A stretch of 64,000 nt of DNA from the NCBI RefSeq assembly GCF_016593255.1, contig NZ_AP023212.1:1-64000 (forward strand). The letters are read 5' to 3'. Positions 33,981 through 44,031 of the stretch are shown one piece after another. Each line of letters opens with the position of its first letter. Within the stretch, counting starts at the first letter, position 1. The DNA comes from Hydrogenimonas urashimensis. GTDB lineage: Bacteria; Campylobacterota; Campylobacteria; Campylobacterales; Hydrogenimonadaceae. A program made the position numbers and the translations under genes. Under the pieces are notes generated by a model that was not told where the DNA came from, made no database searches, and worked only from the letters and a program-made list of their open reading frames with translations.

Positions 33981-36140
33981 ATTTTTAAAACAGCTTTTCT
34001 CCTCACCATCGCAATTCTTTTTATCTACGGAACCATCGCGACATTTTTTCCCCAGAGTGCCATGGTGGGTACACTCGGCACACTTGTCGGAACGCACAAC
34101 CTGGAGCTTTTCGGGTACCTCGGCTATGTCGATTTCATCTTTCTTCTCTATCCTCTCTACCGACTCTACAAACTTCGCAGTATCGATGATTTCGAAATAG
34201 AGAGTTTCGCCGCATGGACTCTTTTTCTCTTTTCGCTGCTGATTCTCCAGGCGCTGGTGGCGGCATCTGCGATGCGGGGATGGGTAGGGGCGTCCATCGT
34301 CGATTTTCTTCATCCGTTTATTGGAGATGCGGGAGTCTGGCTTTTCTGGCTGATGACCCTGACACTCTCGGGTGTGATTCTGTGGGGAGAGAAGATTCAC
34401 TGGAAACTCTCCGACATCCGGGAGATGTTGGCGTCCAAACCGAAAGAGCCGGATGTCGGGCTGGCCGAAACCCCGCGCAAAAAAGCGGAGAGAAAGCCAA
34501 AAGCCGCGGCGAAAAAAGAGGTGTCCGAAACCATGGTTTCTGCCGAAGTGACAGAGCAGGAGAGACCGCCGTTTGAAGAGGCATCCGACGAAGAGACCCC
34601 GCAGGAGAAAGAGGATGAGCAGCCACCGCGTTCCAACCCGGACCATGCGTCGGTCGAAATCGTCCACGAAATCGAGGAGAACAAGAGACTTCTCGAACAG
34701 ATCGAACTGGGAGAGAAAGAACAGACAAAACCGAAAAATTTCAAGCTTCCCAAAATCGATTTTCTTCAGAAACCGCCCAAAAGAGGCAAAGAGGTGAACG
34801 AAGCGGAGATCGACACGAAGATCAGCGATCTGCTGGAGAAGCTGGCCAAGTTCAAAATCGAGGGAGACGTGGTGCGCACCTATGCCGGGCCGGTCGTGAC
34901 CACTTTCGAATTCAAGCCGGCCGCACACATCAAAGTCTCGAAAATTTTGAACCTGCAGGATGATCTGGCGATGGCGCTGCGGGCGCAGACCATCCGCATA
35001 CAGGCACCGGTACCGGGAAAAGATGTGGTCGGTATCGAAATTCCCAACAAAGAGGTCGAAACGATCTATCTAAGAGAGATTCTCGAAGACAATATCTTCA
35101 AAAAGTCGAAATCGCCCCTGACGATCGCTCTGGGCAAGGATATCGTAGGAAAACCTTTTGTCACCGATCTGAAAAAACTTCCCCATCTGCTGATCGCTGG
35201 AACGACAGGAAGTGGAAAGAGTGTCGGGATCAACGCGATGATTTTGAGCCTTCTTTACCGCAATTCGCCCGATCAACTGAAACTGATGATGATCGATCCG
35301 AAAATGCTGGAGTTTTCGATTTACAATGACATTCCCCATCTTCTAACGCCGGTCATCACCCAGCCGAAGAAGGCGATCACGGCACTTTCGAACATGGTCA
35401 CGGAGATGGAACGGCGCTACCAATTGATGAGCCAGACCCGCACCAAAAATATCGAAACCTACAACGAAAAGGCAAAGAGAGAGAAGAGGGAGGCGTTGCC
35501 CTACATCGTCGTCATTATCGACGAACTGGCGGACCTGATGATGACAGGCGGCAAGGATGTCGAGTTTTCGATCGCCCGTCTGGCGCAGATGGCGCGGGCC
35601 AGCGGCATCCATCTCATCGTCGCGACACAGCGTCCCAGCGTCGACGTCGTCACGGGTCTCATCAAAGCGAATCTTCCATCGCGCATCAGTTACAAAGTGG
35701 GACAGAAGATCGACTCCAAGGTGATCCTCGATTCCCTGGGAGCAGAATCGCTCCTCGGACGCGGCGACATGCTCTTCACTCCTCCCGGCGGAGGCGGGCT
35801 TATCCGGCTGCACGCTCCCTGGAGCAGCGAACAGGAGATTGAAACCATCGTTGAGTATCTCAAAGCGCAGCGGCTCGCGGAGTACGACGAGCATTTCCTT
35901 ATGGAGAGCGACGCGGAGGGCGGCGCGCTGCCCGGCGGCGGGACGGTGGACGATATCGATCCCCTCTTCGAAGAGGCGAAACAGATCGTTCTAACGGACA
36001 GAAAAACGAGTATCAGCTATCTGCAACGCCGTCTTCAGATAGGTTACAACCGTGCGGCACGCATTGTCGAACAGCTTGAGAGCATGGGTGTCGTATCGGC
36101 GCCCAATGCGAAGGGAAACAGGGAAATTCTCGAGGGGTAA
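33981..36140 (+). CDS. ftsK: DNA translocase FtsK/SpoIIIE, ATT start
   Basis: The product has 719 residues. There are four N-terminal membrane helices, an acidic linker (about residues 170-270), and the motor with Walker A 'GTTGSGKSVG' (Lys about 413), Walker B 'IVVIIDELADLMM', and a C-terminal winged-helix gamma domain ('SISYLQRRLQIGYNRAARIVEQLE'). It pumps chromosome DNA at division. I place the start at ATT 33981: AAGAAGGAA ends 6-7 nt upstream, an in-frame TAA lies shortly before, and no ATG/GTG/TTG lies between. The first ATG (34062) would remove the first membrane helix. Linker shorter than in many homologues. Confidence 0.92.
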   Translation: MFKTAFLLTIAILFIYGTIATFFPQSAMVGTLGTLVGTHNLELFGYLGYVDFIFLLYPLYRLYKLRSIDDFEIESFAAWTLFLFSLLILQALVAASAMRGWVGASIVDFLHPFIGDAGVWLFWLMTLTLSGVILWGEKIHWKLSDIREMLASKPKEPDVGLAETPRKKAERKPKAAAKKEVSETMVSAEVTEQERPPFEEASDEETPQEKEDEQPPRSNPDHASVEIVHEIEENKRLLEQIELGEKEQTKPKNFKLPKIDFLQKPPKRGKEVNEAEIDTKISDLLEKLAKFKIEGDVVRTYAGPVVTTFEFKPAAHIKVSKILNLQDDLAMALRAQTIRIQAPVPGKDVVGIEIPNKEVETIYLREILEDNIFKKSKSPLTIALGKDIVGKPFVTDLKKLPHLLIAGTTGSGKSVGINAMILSLLYRNSPDQLKLMMIDPKMLEFSIYNDIPHLLTPVITQPKKAITALSNMVTEMERRYQLMSQTRTKNIETYNEKAKREKREALPYIVVIIDELADLMMTGGKDVEFSIARLAQMARASGIHLIVATQRPSVDVVTGLIKANLPSRISYKVGQKIDSKVILDSLGAESLLGRGDMLFTPPGGGGLIRLHAPWSSEQEIETIVEYLKAQRLAEYDEHFLMESDAEGGALPGGGTVDDIDPLFEEAKQIVLTDRKTSISYLQRRLQIGYNRAARIVEQLESMGVVSAPNAKGNREILEG

Positions 36141-36247
36141 ACCGAATCTCTTCAAAATCTCTCTGGCATACCACGTTACCATTCAACACACAGTAGAAAT
36201 TTGTATGTTACCAATCGTTACACAGTGGCGAAGATTACGGAACTCTT

Positions 36248-36256
36248 TGTTAAAAT
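36248..36256 (+). promoter_or_regulatory. Extended -10 element of acnB
   Basis: TGTTAAAAT fits TGN-TANNNT, 33 nt before the acnB start. Upstream (36170-36238) lie several GTTAC-type sequences, including GTTACCAATCGTTAC and AAGATTAC at 36231-36238, which overlap the -35 zone and could bind a regulator. Confidence 0.5.
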
Positions 36257-36288
36257 AGATCGATACATACCATAATGAAGGAGAAAGA

Positions 36289-38862
36289 ATGGGTTTTATG
36301 GCCGATTATGAAAAGCATGTGAAAGAGCGCGAAGCGCTGGGCGTTCCTCCGCTTCCGCTGAACGCAGAGCAGACGGCACAGGTTATCGAACTTCTCAAAG
36401 AGATTCCGATCGTGGAGGAGGAGAAGCTTCTGGATCTTCTCGAAAACCGTGTGCCGCCGGGCGTTGATGATGCCGCTTATGTCAAAGCGGCGTTTCTGAA
36501 CGATATCGTACAGGGCAAAGCGGAAACGGCCGCGATCTCTCCGCTGCGTACCGTCAGGATGCTGGGCATGATGCTGGGCGGCTTCAATGTCAAGCCTCTG
36601 GTCGATGCCTTGAGCCACAAAGATCCCCAAATCGCCCAGGAAGCGGCGAACCAACTGAAAAACACCCTCCTCGTTTATGATGCGTTCAACGATGTGAAAG
36701 AGCTTGCCGACCAGGGCAACCGATATGCCAAGGAAGTCCTGGAGAGCTGGGCGAACGCCGAATGGTTCCTGAATCGTCCGGAACTTCCGGAAGAGATCAC
36801 CGTTACGGTCTTCAAGGTCCCCGGTGAAACCAATACCGACGACCTCTCTCCGGCCAGCGAAGCTTTTACCCGCAGCGACATTCCCCTCCATGCCAACAGC
36901 ATGCTCACCGCGAAGATGGAGGATCCGATCGGTACGATCAAAAAGCTGAAAGAGAAGGGGCATCCGGTGGCCTATGTCGGCGACGTTGTCGGTACGGGGT
37001 CCTCCCGAAAATCGGGTATCAACTCGGTCCAGTGGCACCTGGGCGAAGATATTCCGGGTGTGCCCAACAAACGCACGGGCGGCGTGATCATCGGCGGCAT
37101 CATCGCACCGATCTTCTTCAACACGGCCGAAGACTCCGGAGCCCTGCCGATCGAAGCGCCGGTCGAGAAACTGGAGACGGGCGACGTCATTACGATCAAA
37201 CCCTACGAAGGAAAGATCTACAAAAACGGCGAAGTGGTCAGCGAGTTCAAGCTCAAACCCAACACGCTTCCGGACGAATACCGTGCAGGCGGCCGGATTC
37301 CGCTCATCATCGGCCGCAATCTGACACGCAAGGCGCGTGAAGTCCTGGGGATGGGTGAAGAGAACATCTTTGCGCGACCCGAACAGCCGGAAGGCAAAGA
37401 GGGCGTCGGTTATACGCTGGCACAGAAAATGGTGGGCAAAGCGTGCGGCATGGAAGGTGTCCGCCCCGGTATGTATGTCGAGCCGGAAGTCTCCACCGTG
37501 GGCAGCCAGGATACGACAGGACCGATGACGCGCGACGAGATCAAAGAACTGGCGGCCCTCAGTTTCGGTGCCGATCTTGTCATGCAGTCTTTCTGCCATA
37601 CGGCCGCCTATCCGAAGCCGTCGGATGTGCAGTTGCAGCACACGCTTCCGCCCTTCTGGACCAGCCGGGGCGGCGTCATTCTGCGACCCGGCGACGGGGT
37701 CATCCACAGCTGGCTCAACCGCATGGTGCTTCCCGACACGGTCGGCACCGGCGGTGACAGCCATACACGTTTCCCGATCGGTATCAGCTTTCCGGCAGGT
37801 TCCGGTCTGGTTGCTTTCGCGGCGGTCACCGGCACGATGCCGCTGAACATGCCTGAATCGGTACTGGTCCGCTTCAAGGGAGAACTGCAGCCGGGAATCA
37901 CGCTCCGTGACCTGGTCAACGCGATTCCCTACTTCGCGATCAAGCAGGGATTGCTGACCGTCGAGAAGAAAGGCAAGAAGAACATCTTCGCCGGCCGTGT
38001 GCTGGAGATCGAAGGGCTTCCCTTCCTCAAATGCGAGCAGGCTTTCGAACTCTCCGACGCATCGGCGGAACGAAGCGCGGCTGCCTGTACCGTCAAACTC
38101 GACAAAGAGCCCGTCATCGAGTACATCAACTCCAACATCAAGCTTCTCGAAGCGATGATCGACCAGGGATACGAAGACAAGCGCACCATTCAGCGTCGTA
38201 TCGACAACATGAAGAAATGGCTCGAAAACCCGACGCTGATGGAGGCGGACGAAAACGCCGAATATGCCGCTGTCATTGAGATCGACCTGAACGAAGTGAC
38301 CGAACCGATCGTCGCTTGTCCGAACGACCCGGACGATGTGGCGACACTGAGCGAAGTACTCGCCGATCCGAATCGTCCTCACAAGATCGAAGAGGTCTTC
38401 GTGGGTTCGTGCATGACCAACATCGGCCTCTTCCGCGCGCTCGGAGAGGTGCTCAAAGGCAAAGGCCAGGTGCCTACCCGCCTCTGGATCGCACCGCCGA
38501 CCAAAATGGACGAGAAACAGCTCATCGAAGAGGGCTACTACGCCATCTTCGGTCAGGCGGGTGCGCGCACGGAGATCCCGGGATGTTCGCTCTGTATGGG
38601 CAACCAGGCCCGTGTACGCGACAACGCCATCGTCTTCTCCACGTCGACGCGCAATTTCGACAACCGGCTCGGCAAAGGAGCCCAGGTCTATCTGGGTTCC
38701 GCGGAACTGGCGGCGGTCTGTGCGATTCTCGGACGCATTCCGACCAAAGAGGAGTACCTCGAGATCGTGCCCCAGGCGATCGCCGGCAAAGAGGAAGACG
38801 TCTACAAATATCTCAGCTTCGACAAAGTTGACAGGGAAACCCTCGAATACATGGTCGGCTGA
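36289..38862 (+). CDS. acnB: Aconitate hydratase B
   Basis: The product has 857 residues, the normal AcnB length. It has the HEAT-like N-terminal domain ('[22 protein letters not shown]'), the swivel domain ('[21 protein letters not shown]'), and catalytic domains with the Cys ligands in '[13 protein letters not shown]' and '[13 protein letters not shown]' for the [4Fe-4S] cluster. '[13 protein letters not shown]' is another signature. It isomerises citrate and isocitrate in both directions of the TCA cycle. AAGGAG precedes ATG 36289; ATG 36298 is an alternative. Single gene with its own promoter and a strong terminator. Confidence 0.96.
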   Translation: MGFMADYEKHVKEREALGVPPLPLNAEQTAQVIELLKEIPIVEEEKLLDLLENRVPPGVDDAAYVKAAFLNDIVQGKAETAAISPLRTVRMLGMMLGGFNVKPLVDALSHKDPQIAQEAANQLKNTLLVYDAFNDVKELADQGNRYAKEVLESWANAEWFLNRPELPEEITVTVFKVPGETNTDDLSPASEAFTRSDIPLHANSMLTAKMEDPIGTIKKLKEKGHPVAYVGDVVGTGSSRKSGINSVQWHLGEDIPGVPNKRTGGVIIGGIIAPIFFNTAEDSGALPIEAPVEKLETGDVITIKPYEGKIYKNGEVVSEFKLKPNTLPDEYRAGGRIPLIIGRNLTRKAREVLGMGEENIFARPEQPEGKEGVGYTLAQKMVGKACGMEGVRPGMYVEPEVSTVGSQDTTGPMTRDEIKELAALSFGADLVMQSFCHTAAYPKPSDVQLQHTLPPFWTSRGGVILRPGDGVIHSWLNRMVLPDTVGTGGDSHTRFPIGISFPAGSGLVAFAAVTGTMPLNMPESVLVRFKGELQPGITLRDLVNAIPYFAIKQGLLTVEKKGKKNIFAGRVLEIEGLPFLKCEQAFELSDASAERSAAACTVKLDKEPVIEYINSNIKLLEAMIDQGYEDKRTIQRRIDNMKKWLENPTLMEADENAEYAAVIEIDLNEVTEPIVACPNDPDDVATLSEVLADPNRPHKIEEVFVGSCMTNIGLFRALGEVLKGKGQVPTRLWIAPPTKMDEKQLIEEGYYAIFGQAGARTEIPGCSLCMGNQARVRDNAIVFSTSTRNFDNRLGKGAQVYLGSAELAAVCAILGRIPTKEEYLEIVPQAIAGKEEDVYKYLSFDKVDRETLEYMVG

Positions 38863-38868
38863 TACCCT

Positions 38869-38906
38869 GTTTGGCCGGGATACCTTCCCGGCCAAACCTT
38901 TTTTTC
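38869..38906 (+). terminator. Intrinsic terminator of acnB
   Basis: A perfect 12-bp stem (GTTTGGCCGGGA/TCCCGGCCAAAC) with a 5-nt loop is followed by CCTTTTTTTC, a clear U-tract. It begins 7 nt after the stop codon. Confidence 0.9.
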
Positions 38907-38930
38907 TTCTCGATACGCTACAATACCCCT

Positions 38931-39308
38931 ATGAAAACAGTTCTTTTGATGCTCTCACTTGCATTGGCTCTTTGTGCCGGAGAGCTTCACATTGACCATC
39001 TGGAAACCACTGTTTTGGAGAAAAAGAGCGGAAAACCCGTCAACGTGGAACTCTCCATCGTGCTTCAGGGGCGCGATATCCAACAAAGCGAGGTGGCGTT
39101 GATGGATGTGATTCAGACGGCCGTTGGGAGTTTTTGGGCCGAAACACTTGTGACGTCACGGGGCAAGGCGCAATTCAAAAAGATGGTGGTCGAACTGGCC
39201 GACAGGCAGTACGGCATTGAAATCGATTTCGTCTATATACAGAATATACGCATCGAGACCGACACGCTTGAAAAGTGTCTCGAACTGATCAGAAAGATAC
39301 CCCGTTAA
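38931..39308 (+). CDS. FliL-like periplasmic protein
   Basis: The product has 125 residues: a signal peptide (about residues 1-17, ending 'ALCAG') and a domain with 'VNVELSIVL', a long helix 'QSEVALMDVIQTAVGSFW', and C-terminal strand 'GIEIDFVYIQNIRIET'. This fits the SPFH-like FliL C-terminal fold with its strand-helix-strand pattern. It lacks the usual uncleaved N-terminal membrane anchor and long linker. It ends by overlapping the convergent lolA stop by 4 nt. A role at the flagellar stator is possible but no flagellar genes lie nearby here. Assignment is tentative. Confidence 0.65.
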   Translation: MKTVLLMLSLALALCAGELHIDHLETTVLEKKSGKPVNVELSIVLQGRDIQQSEVALMDVIQTAVGSFWAETLVTSRGKAQFKKMVVELADRQYGIEIDFVYIQNIRIETDTLEKCLELIRKIPR

Positions 39309-39829
39309 AATCTTCCGTCGATAATGTCGTAATCTTCGGGGATATCGCATTCAAGAAGCGAATCGTCGATTTTGGAAGTATCGACACGGCTGAATTTGAG
39401 GGTGACACGATTACCCAGCTCATCCGTATATCCGACAGAGTTGAGATGTTTTCCGCCGTCGACATATATGTCGTAGGCGACACCGTTGTAGTGGGCGATA
39501 TAGTGGGTTTTATCGATGTTCTTCGCATGTTCGAGAATGGCAAGCAGGGGAATGGTTCTGTCGAGACGATAGAGAGTGGCCTGTTCCAGTTCGGGTTCGA
39601 TAACCCAGGCACGGTTGCCCTGTAGACAGATCGTTTTTTTCACCGGAGTTTCGTAAATCCATTTCGCCCGGTCGGGGACCTTGACGGCGACATGGCCGCT
39701 GTAACGGAGTGTCCGGTTGTTCTCGCTGTTGAGAACGGTCTGGTTGAAATCGGCACGCATCTGTTCGGGGACCGGCAGTGCGGCAAAGAGGGCGGTCGAG
39801 AGGGCTATGGCGGCAAATATTCTGTTCAT
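39305..39829 (-). CDS. lolA: Outer-membrane lipoprotein carrier protein
   Basis: The product has 174 residues with a signal peptide ('AAIALSTALFAALP'). The rest is an open beta-barrel-like fold with 'RADFNQTVLNSENNRTLRYSGHVAVKVPDRAKWIYETP', matching LolA strands 1-3 and the conserved P-x-x-x-x-W-x-Y-x-x-P region. It shuttles lipoproteins across the periplasm. It is divergent from secA, and a LolC/E permease follows secA, consistent with the lolA-secA-lolC/E order recalled from Campylobacter. Three Cys are unusual for LolA. Confidence 0.9.
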   Translation of the reverse strand: MNRIFAAIALSTALFAALPVPEQMRADFNQTVLNSENNRTLRYSGHVAVKVPDRAKWIYETPVKKTICLQGNRAWVIEPELEQATLYRLDRTIPLLAILEHAKNIDKTHYIAHYNGVAYDIYVDGGKHLNSVGYTDELGNRVTLKFSRVDTSKIDDSLLECDIPEDYDIIDGRF

Positions 39830-39861
39830 GGGACGATTTTATAAAAAGCTGTGTGAATATG

Positions 39862-39870
39862 TGATAAAAT
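39862..39870 (+). promoter_or_regulatory. Extended -10 element of secA
   Basis: TGATAAAAT fits TGN-TANNNT in the 108-nt gap between divergent lolA and secA, 67 nt upstream of the secA start. The same gap must also hold the lolA promoter on the other strand. Confidence 0.45.
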
Positions 39871-39937
39871 TATACGCTTAATAATCCGCTACAAATTTTT
39901 TGCAGATTGTCCCACTACTCAATGAAGGTAAACAAGA

Positions 39938-42520
39938 ATGATTAAATCGGTTTTTCGTGCCATAGTCGGAACGGCCAACGACAGGGAGCTGAAAAAGTAC
40001 GCCAAAAAAGTCAAAAAGATAAACGCCCTGGAACCCAAATACGAAAAGATGGATGACGAGGAGCTCAAAAGGGCGTTCAACACTCTGAAAGAGAAGGTAG
40101 TGGCGGCAGACGCCACCTTGGATGATGTTCTTTTCGACTCGTTTGCCATTACGCGGGAAGCGGCGAAACGCACTCTCGGCATGCGGCACTTCGATGTCCA
40201 GCTCATCGGAGGCATGGTTCTCCACGACAACAAAATCGCCGAAATGAAGACCGGCGAGGGTAAAACACTTGTCGCCACGCTGCCCGTGGTACTCAATGCG
40301 ATGCTCGGACGCGGCGTCCATGTCGTCACGGTTAACGACTACCTCGCCAAACGGGATGCGACGGAGATGGGAAAGATTTACAATTTCCTGGGATATTCCG
40401 TCGGTACGATCACGGCGGATATACCCGATGACGCGACCCGCAAAGCGCAGTACGATGCCGATATCACCTACGGTACCAACAACGAATTCGGGTTCGATTA
40501 TCTGCGTGACAACATGAAATACTCCCTGGAGGAGATGGTGCAGCGTGACCACTACTACGCGATTGTGGACGAGGTCGATTCGATCCTGATCGACGAGGCA
40601 CGCACACCGCTGATCATCTCGGGTCCCACCAAGAGCAAACTGGATAACTACATGCGGGCCGACAAGGTGGCGAGGCAGATGGTGCGGGACGAGGATTTCA
40701 CGGTCGATGAAAAAAATCGGGTCATACTCGTAACCGAAAAAGGGATCGAAAAAGCCGAGAAACTTTTCGGTGTCGACAATCTCTACGCGATGGAGAATGC
40801 CATTCTCGCTCACCATCTCGACCAGGCGCTCAAGGCGCACCACCTTTTCGAAAGGGATGTGGATTATGTGGTCAAAGATGGGGAGATCGTCATTGTCGAC
40901 GAATTCACGGGACGCTTGAGCGAAGGGCGCCGCTTCAGCGAAGGGCTGCATCAGGCGCTGGAAGCCAAAGAGGGTGTGGAGATCAAGGAGGAATCCCAGA
41001 CATTGGCGGACATCACTTTCCAGAATTATTTCCGTATGTATGAGAAACTGGCGGGTATGACGGGTACGGCACAGACGGAAGCGACGGAATTCGCCGAGAT
41101 TTACGGACTCGATGTTATCTCCATTCCGACCAATGTGCCGGTGATTCGCAAAGATATGCCCGACCTGATCTACAAAACGGAAAAAGAGAAATTTGATGCC
41201 GTCCTCCGGGATATCAGGGAACGCAACAAAAAAGGGCAGCCGATCCTGGTCGGTACGGCATCGATCGAAAAGTCGGAAGTGCTCCACGAACTGCTCAAAA
41301 AAGAGAAGATTCCGCACAACGTGCTCAATGCCAAAAACCACGAACACGAAGCGGAAATCATCAAAGACGCCGGCAAAAAAGGGGCGGTCACCATCGCGAC
41401 CAATATGGCAGGACGCGGTGTCGATATCAAGATCGACGACGAGGTGCGCGAACTCGGCGGCCTTTACATTATCGGTACGGAACGCCACGAGAGCCGTCGG
41501 ATCGACAATCAGCTTCGGGGACGCTCCGGTCGCCAGGGAGATCCGGGCGAGAGCCGCTTCTACCTGAGCCTCGAAGATCACCTGCTGCGTATTTTCGGCA
41601 GTGAACGCATCAAAACCATCATGGAGAAGATGGGTGTCGAAGAGGGCGAGTATATCGAATCGAAGATGGTGACCCGTGCCGTCGAGAAGGCGCAGAAGAA
41701 GGTCGAAAACCTCCATTTCGAGTCGCGTAAACACCTCCTTGAATACGACGATGTCGCCAACGAACAGCGCAAGCTGGTCTACAAGTTCCGCCACGAACTT
41801 CTCAATCCCGAATTCAATATTTCCGAGAAAATCGATACGGTAAGAGAGGAGTATCTCGACAATCTGATGATGGATTGCGGTATATTCGACGGTGCCCCAC
41901 GGGAGGATTTCGATCTGGAGAGATTGCGTCTGAAGCTTCTTGAAGAGCTGGGTGAAGCCTTCGAACCCTCCGAACTGGAAGGCAAAGAGTATCACGACCT
42001 CAGAGAATTTCTGCTCGAAGAGCTCAAGAGGCGTTACGAAGAGAAGATGGCCGCCATTCATCCCGAACAGCGCAACGAGATCGAACGAATCATTTATCTG
42101 CAGGTGCTCGACAACGCCTGGCGCGACCATCTTTACCAAATGGATATCCTTAAAACCGGTATCGGACTGCGGGGTTACAATCAGAAGGATCCGCTGGTCG
42201 AATACAAAAAAGAGAGCTACAATCTCTTTACCGAACTGGTCGAATCAATCAAGTTCGAAGCACTCAAAACCCTCTATCTCATCCAATTCAAAAGCGAAGA
42301 GGAGCTGGCCGAAGAGCAGGCGGCCATCGAGCGGATGCGGGAGCAGATGGAAGCGGAAATGGATAACTTCTCGACCAACAAGGAGGAAGAGCTCGCTCCC
42401 CTGGCAGGCAAAAAGAAACCGGCCCGCAACGAACCGTGCCCCTGCGGAAGCGGCAAGAAGTACAAACACTGCTGTGGCAGAAGCGGCCCGAAAAAAGGCG
42501 CTTTGGCAAAAAATTCCTGA
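39938..42520 (+). CDS. secA: Preprotein translocase ATPase
   Basis: The product has 860 residues. Walker A is '[14 protein letters not shown]' (Lys about 109), the DEAD-like Walker B is '[19 protein letters not shown]', and the second nucleotide fold has '[13 protein letters not shown]' and '[14 protein letters not shown]'. The C-terminus carries the zinc-binding SEC-C motif C-P-C-G-S-G...H-C-C (about residues 834-847), needed for SecB/lipid binding. It drives Sec-dependent export. Preceded by TGAAGG 8-10 nt before the ATG. Full length, no anomalies. Confidence 0.97.
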   Translation: MIKSVFRAIVGTANDRELKKYAKKVKKINALEPKYEKMDDEELKRAFNTLKEKVVAADATLDDVLFDSFAITREAAKRTLGMRHFDVQLIGGMVLHDNKIAEMKTGEGKTLVATLPVVLNAMLGRGVHVVTVNDYLAKRDATEMGKIYNFLGYSVGTITADIPDDATRKAQYDADITYGTNNEFGFDYLRDNMKYSLEEMVQRDHYYAIVDEVDSILIDEARTPLIISGPTKSKLDNYMRADKVARQMVRDEDFTVDEKNRVILVTEKGIEKAEKLFGVDNLYAMENAILAHHLDQALKAHHLFERDVDYVVKDGEIVIVDEFTGRLSEGRRFSEGLHQALEAKEGVEIKEESQTLADITFQNYFRMYEKLAGMTGTAQTEATEFAEIYGLDVISIPTNVPVIRKDMPDLIYKTEKEKFDAVLRDIRERNKKGQPILVGTASIEKSEVLHELLKKEKIPHNVLNAKNHEHEAEIIKDAGKKGAVTIATNMAGRGVDIKIDDEVRELGGLYIIGTERHESRRIDNQLRGRSGRQGDPGESRFYLSLEDHLLRIFGSERIKTIMEKMGVEEGEYIESKMVTRAVEKAQKKVENLHFESRKHLLEYDDVANEQRKLVYKFRHELLNPEFNISEKIDTVREEYLDNLMMDCGIFDGAPREDFDLERLRLKLLEELGEAFEPSELEGKEYHDLREFLLEELKRRYEEKMAAIHPEQRNEIERIIYLQVLDNAWRDHLYQMDILKTGIGLRGYNQKDPLVEYKKESYNLFTELVESIKFEALKTLYLIQFKSEEELAEEQAAIERMREQMEAEMDNFSTNKEEELAPLAGKKKPARNEPCPCGSGKKYKHCCGRSGPKKGALAKNS

Positions 42521-42626
42521 TGAAATTTCAAAAATCGTGAAACAGAAAGCAAAAATGCGGAAAAAAAGAGTGCGCTTGCCATCGTCTGTTTCCGGTTCCC
42601 GTTTTTCCATTCACGAAAGGTAAATC

Positions 42627-43826
42627 GTGAATAAACGTTTCGTCAATACGATGGTACGGCGCTATCTGCGCTTTGACAGAGAGCATCCTTTTATATTTCT
42701 CTCGGCAATTCTCGCTTTTCTCGGTATCATGATCGGTGTGACCGTCCTTATCATTGCCATGGCGATCATGAACGGAATGGAGAAGGAGTTCGAAAAACGG
42801 CTCTTCGTGATGAACTACCCTCTGACTGTCTATCCGAAACTTCGAAACGCCATCGACGACGCTCTCGTTACAGCTTTGGAAGACAAGTTTCCCGATCTGT
42901 CGTTTAGTCCCTATATGCAGACACAGGTAATGGTCCGCAAAGGCGGGACCCTGAAGGGGGGATTGATGTTCGGTATCGATCCGGAGCGGGAAAAGGTCGT
43001 CAACGAGGTTTTCGCAAAAGCCTATGCCAAACCTTTCGGAAAATATGGCGTCGTTATCGGCAAACCATTGGCGGAACATCTTCGGCTGGATATCGGCGAC
43101 AAGATCATGTTCATTTTTTCGACACTTCGGCCCGCCGGTCTTACACTGATGCCCCTTTCCAAACGTTTCACGATCGAGGGACTTTTCAGGTCGGGACTCA
43201 ACGCCTACGACGAGAGCTACTATTATACCTCGTTTCGGACATTTGAAAAGATATTGGGCCGAAAACCCGGCCACTACGACGGTATCCATATCGAATCGCA
43301 TCATCCCATGAAAGATATTGAGACGATCAAAGAGGAGCTGCCCGGGTCCGTGGGTATCATCGGCTGGTGGCAGCAAAACGGCAACTTCTTCACTGCGATG
43401 CAGATGGAAAAACACGCCCTTTTCATCGTGTTGATGCTCATTATTCTCATCGCTTCGCTCAACATCGTCAGTTCACTGTTGATGACGGTGATGAACCGTC
43501 GCAGCGAGGTGGCGCTTCTACTTTCACTAGGCGCATCGAAACGGGAGATCATGCAGATTTTTTTCAGACTCGGTCTTATCATCGGACTGGGCGGCGTATT
43601 CTTCGGCGCACTGCTGGGCCTGGTCGGCGTGGAACTGCTGAGTCACTTCGATATCGTATCCCTTCCCGAAGATGTCTATGGCACCAGCCGCCTGCCGTTG
43701 GATTTGGATGCCGTCGATTTCGTGAGTATCCTTGTGGGTGCTTTTTTAATTACACTCTTCTCATCCCTCTACCCGGCGAAGAAGGCCTCGCAAGTAGATC
43801 CGCTCAAAGTTCTCAGGAACGAATAG
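42627..43826 (+). CDS. LolC/E-type lipoprotein-releasing permease
   Basis: The product has 399 residues. One N-terminal membrane helix (about residues 22-48) is followed by a large periplasmic domain (about 50-260) and three C-terminal helices with the FtsX/MacB signature 'IVSSLLMTVMNRRSEVALLLSLGASKREIMQIF'. This is the LolC/LolE layout. Together with LolA it transfers lipoproteins from the inner membrane. Only one such gene is seen, consistent with a homodimeric LolF-like permease in the phylum. The LolD ATPase is not in the window. Confidence 0.9.
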   Translation: MNKRFVNTMVRRYLRFDREHPFIFLSAILAFLGIMIGVTVLIIAMAIMNGMEKEFEKRLFVMNYPLTVYPKLRNAIDDALVTALEDKFPDLSFSPYMQTQVMVRKGGTLKGGLMFGIDPEREKVVNEVFAKAYAKPFGKYGVVIGKPLAEHLRLDIGDKIMFIFSTLRPAGLTLMPLSKRFTIEGLFRSGLNAYDESYYYTSFRTFEKILGRKPGHYDGIHIESHHPMKDIETIKEELPGSVGIIGWWQQNGNFFTAMQMEKHALFIVLMLIILIASLNIVSSLLMTVMNRRSEVALLLSLGASKREIMQIFFRLGLIIGLGGVFFGALLGLVGVELLSHFDIVSLPEDVYGTSRLPLDLDAVDFVSILVGAFLITLFSSLYPAKKASQVDPLKVLRNE

Positions 43827-43946
43827 TTTTATTTTACTCTCTTGTAAACTTTCTCTGATATACCCGTATCAGCGAAATCCATCTGCCGGTACCTCTTTAA
43901 AGATTTCTTTTAAAACGGATAAATAAACATTTAATGTAATATAGTT

Positions 43947-43952
43947 ATAATC
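43947..43952 (+). promoter_or_regulatory. -10 element of the nucleoside operon
   Basis: A consensus TATAAT lies in AT-rich sequence 79 nt upstream of the transporter start, with no recognisable -35 hexamer. It lies 18 nt upstream of the palindrome at 43971, so that site would overlap the early transcribed region. Confidence 0.5.
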
Positions 43953-43970
43953 TTTAACGAAATGAATTCT

Positions 43971-43992
43971 GTGATCTCATCATAGATTACAA
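43971..43992. promoter_or_regulatory. Operator-like 22-bp palindrome of the nucleoside operon
   Basis: TGTGATCT-N6-AGATTACA has 8-bp arms matching at 7 of 8 positions. It sits just downstream of the predicted transcript start, a classical repressor position. It is not a CRP site (spacer between TGTGA and TTACA is 12, not 6) nor an E. coli DeoR or CytR site. Confidence 0.45.
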
Positions 43993-44031
43993 CAACTCCA
44001 GGTTTGAAGTTTCACGGATGAGGAGTATGGC

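Noticed and set aside
36250-38895. 881-codon minus-strand ORF opposite acnB, and similar long antisense ORFs at 39878-42139, 54851-56857 and plus-strand 24786-26948
   Set aside because: They are shadows of well-supported genes; their translations are rich in Arg, His and Asp and show no domain.
43971-43992. CRP/FNR site reading of the nucleoside operator
   Set aside because: Spacing between half-sites is 12 rather than the 6 required for CRP or 4 for FNR, so it is kept only as a generic palindrome.
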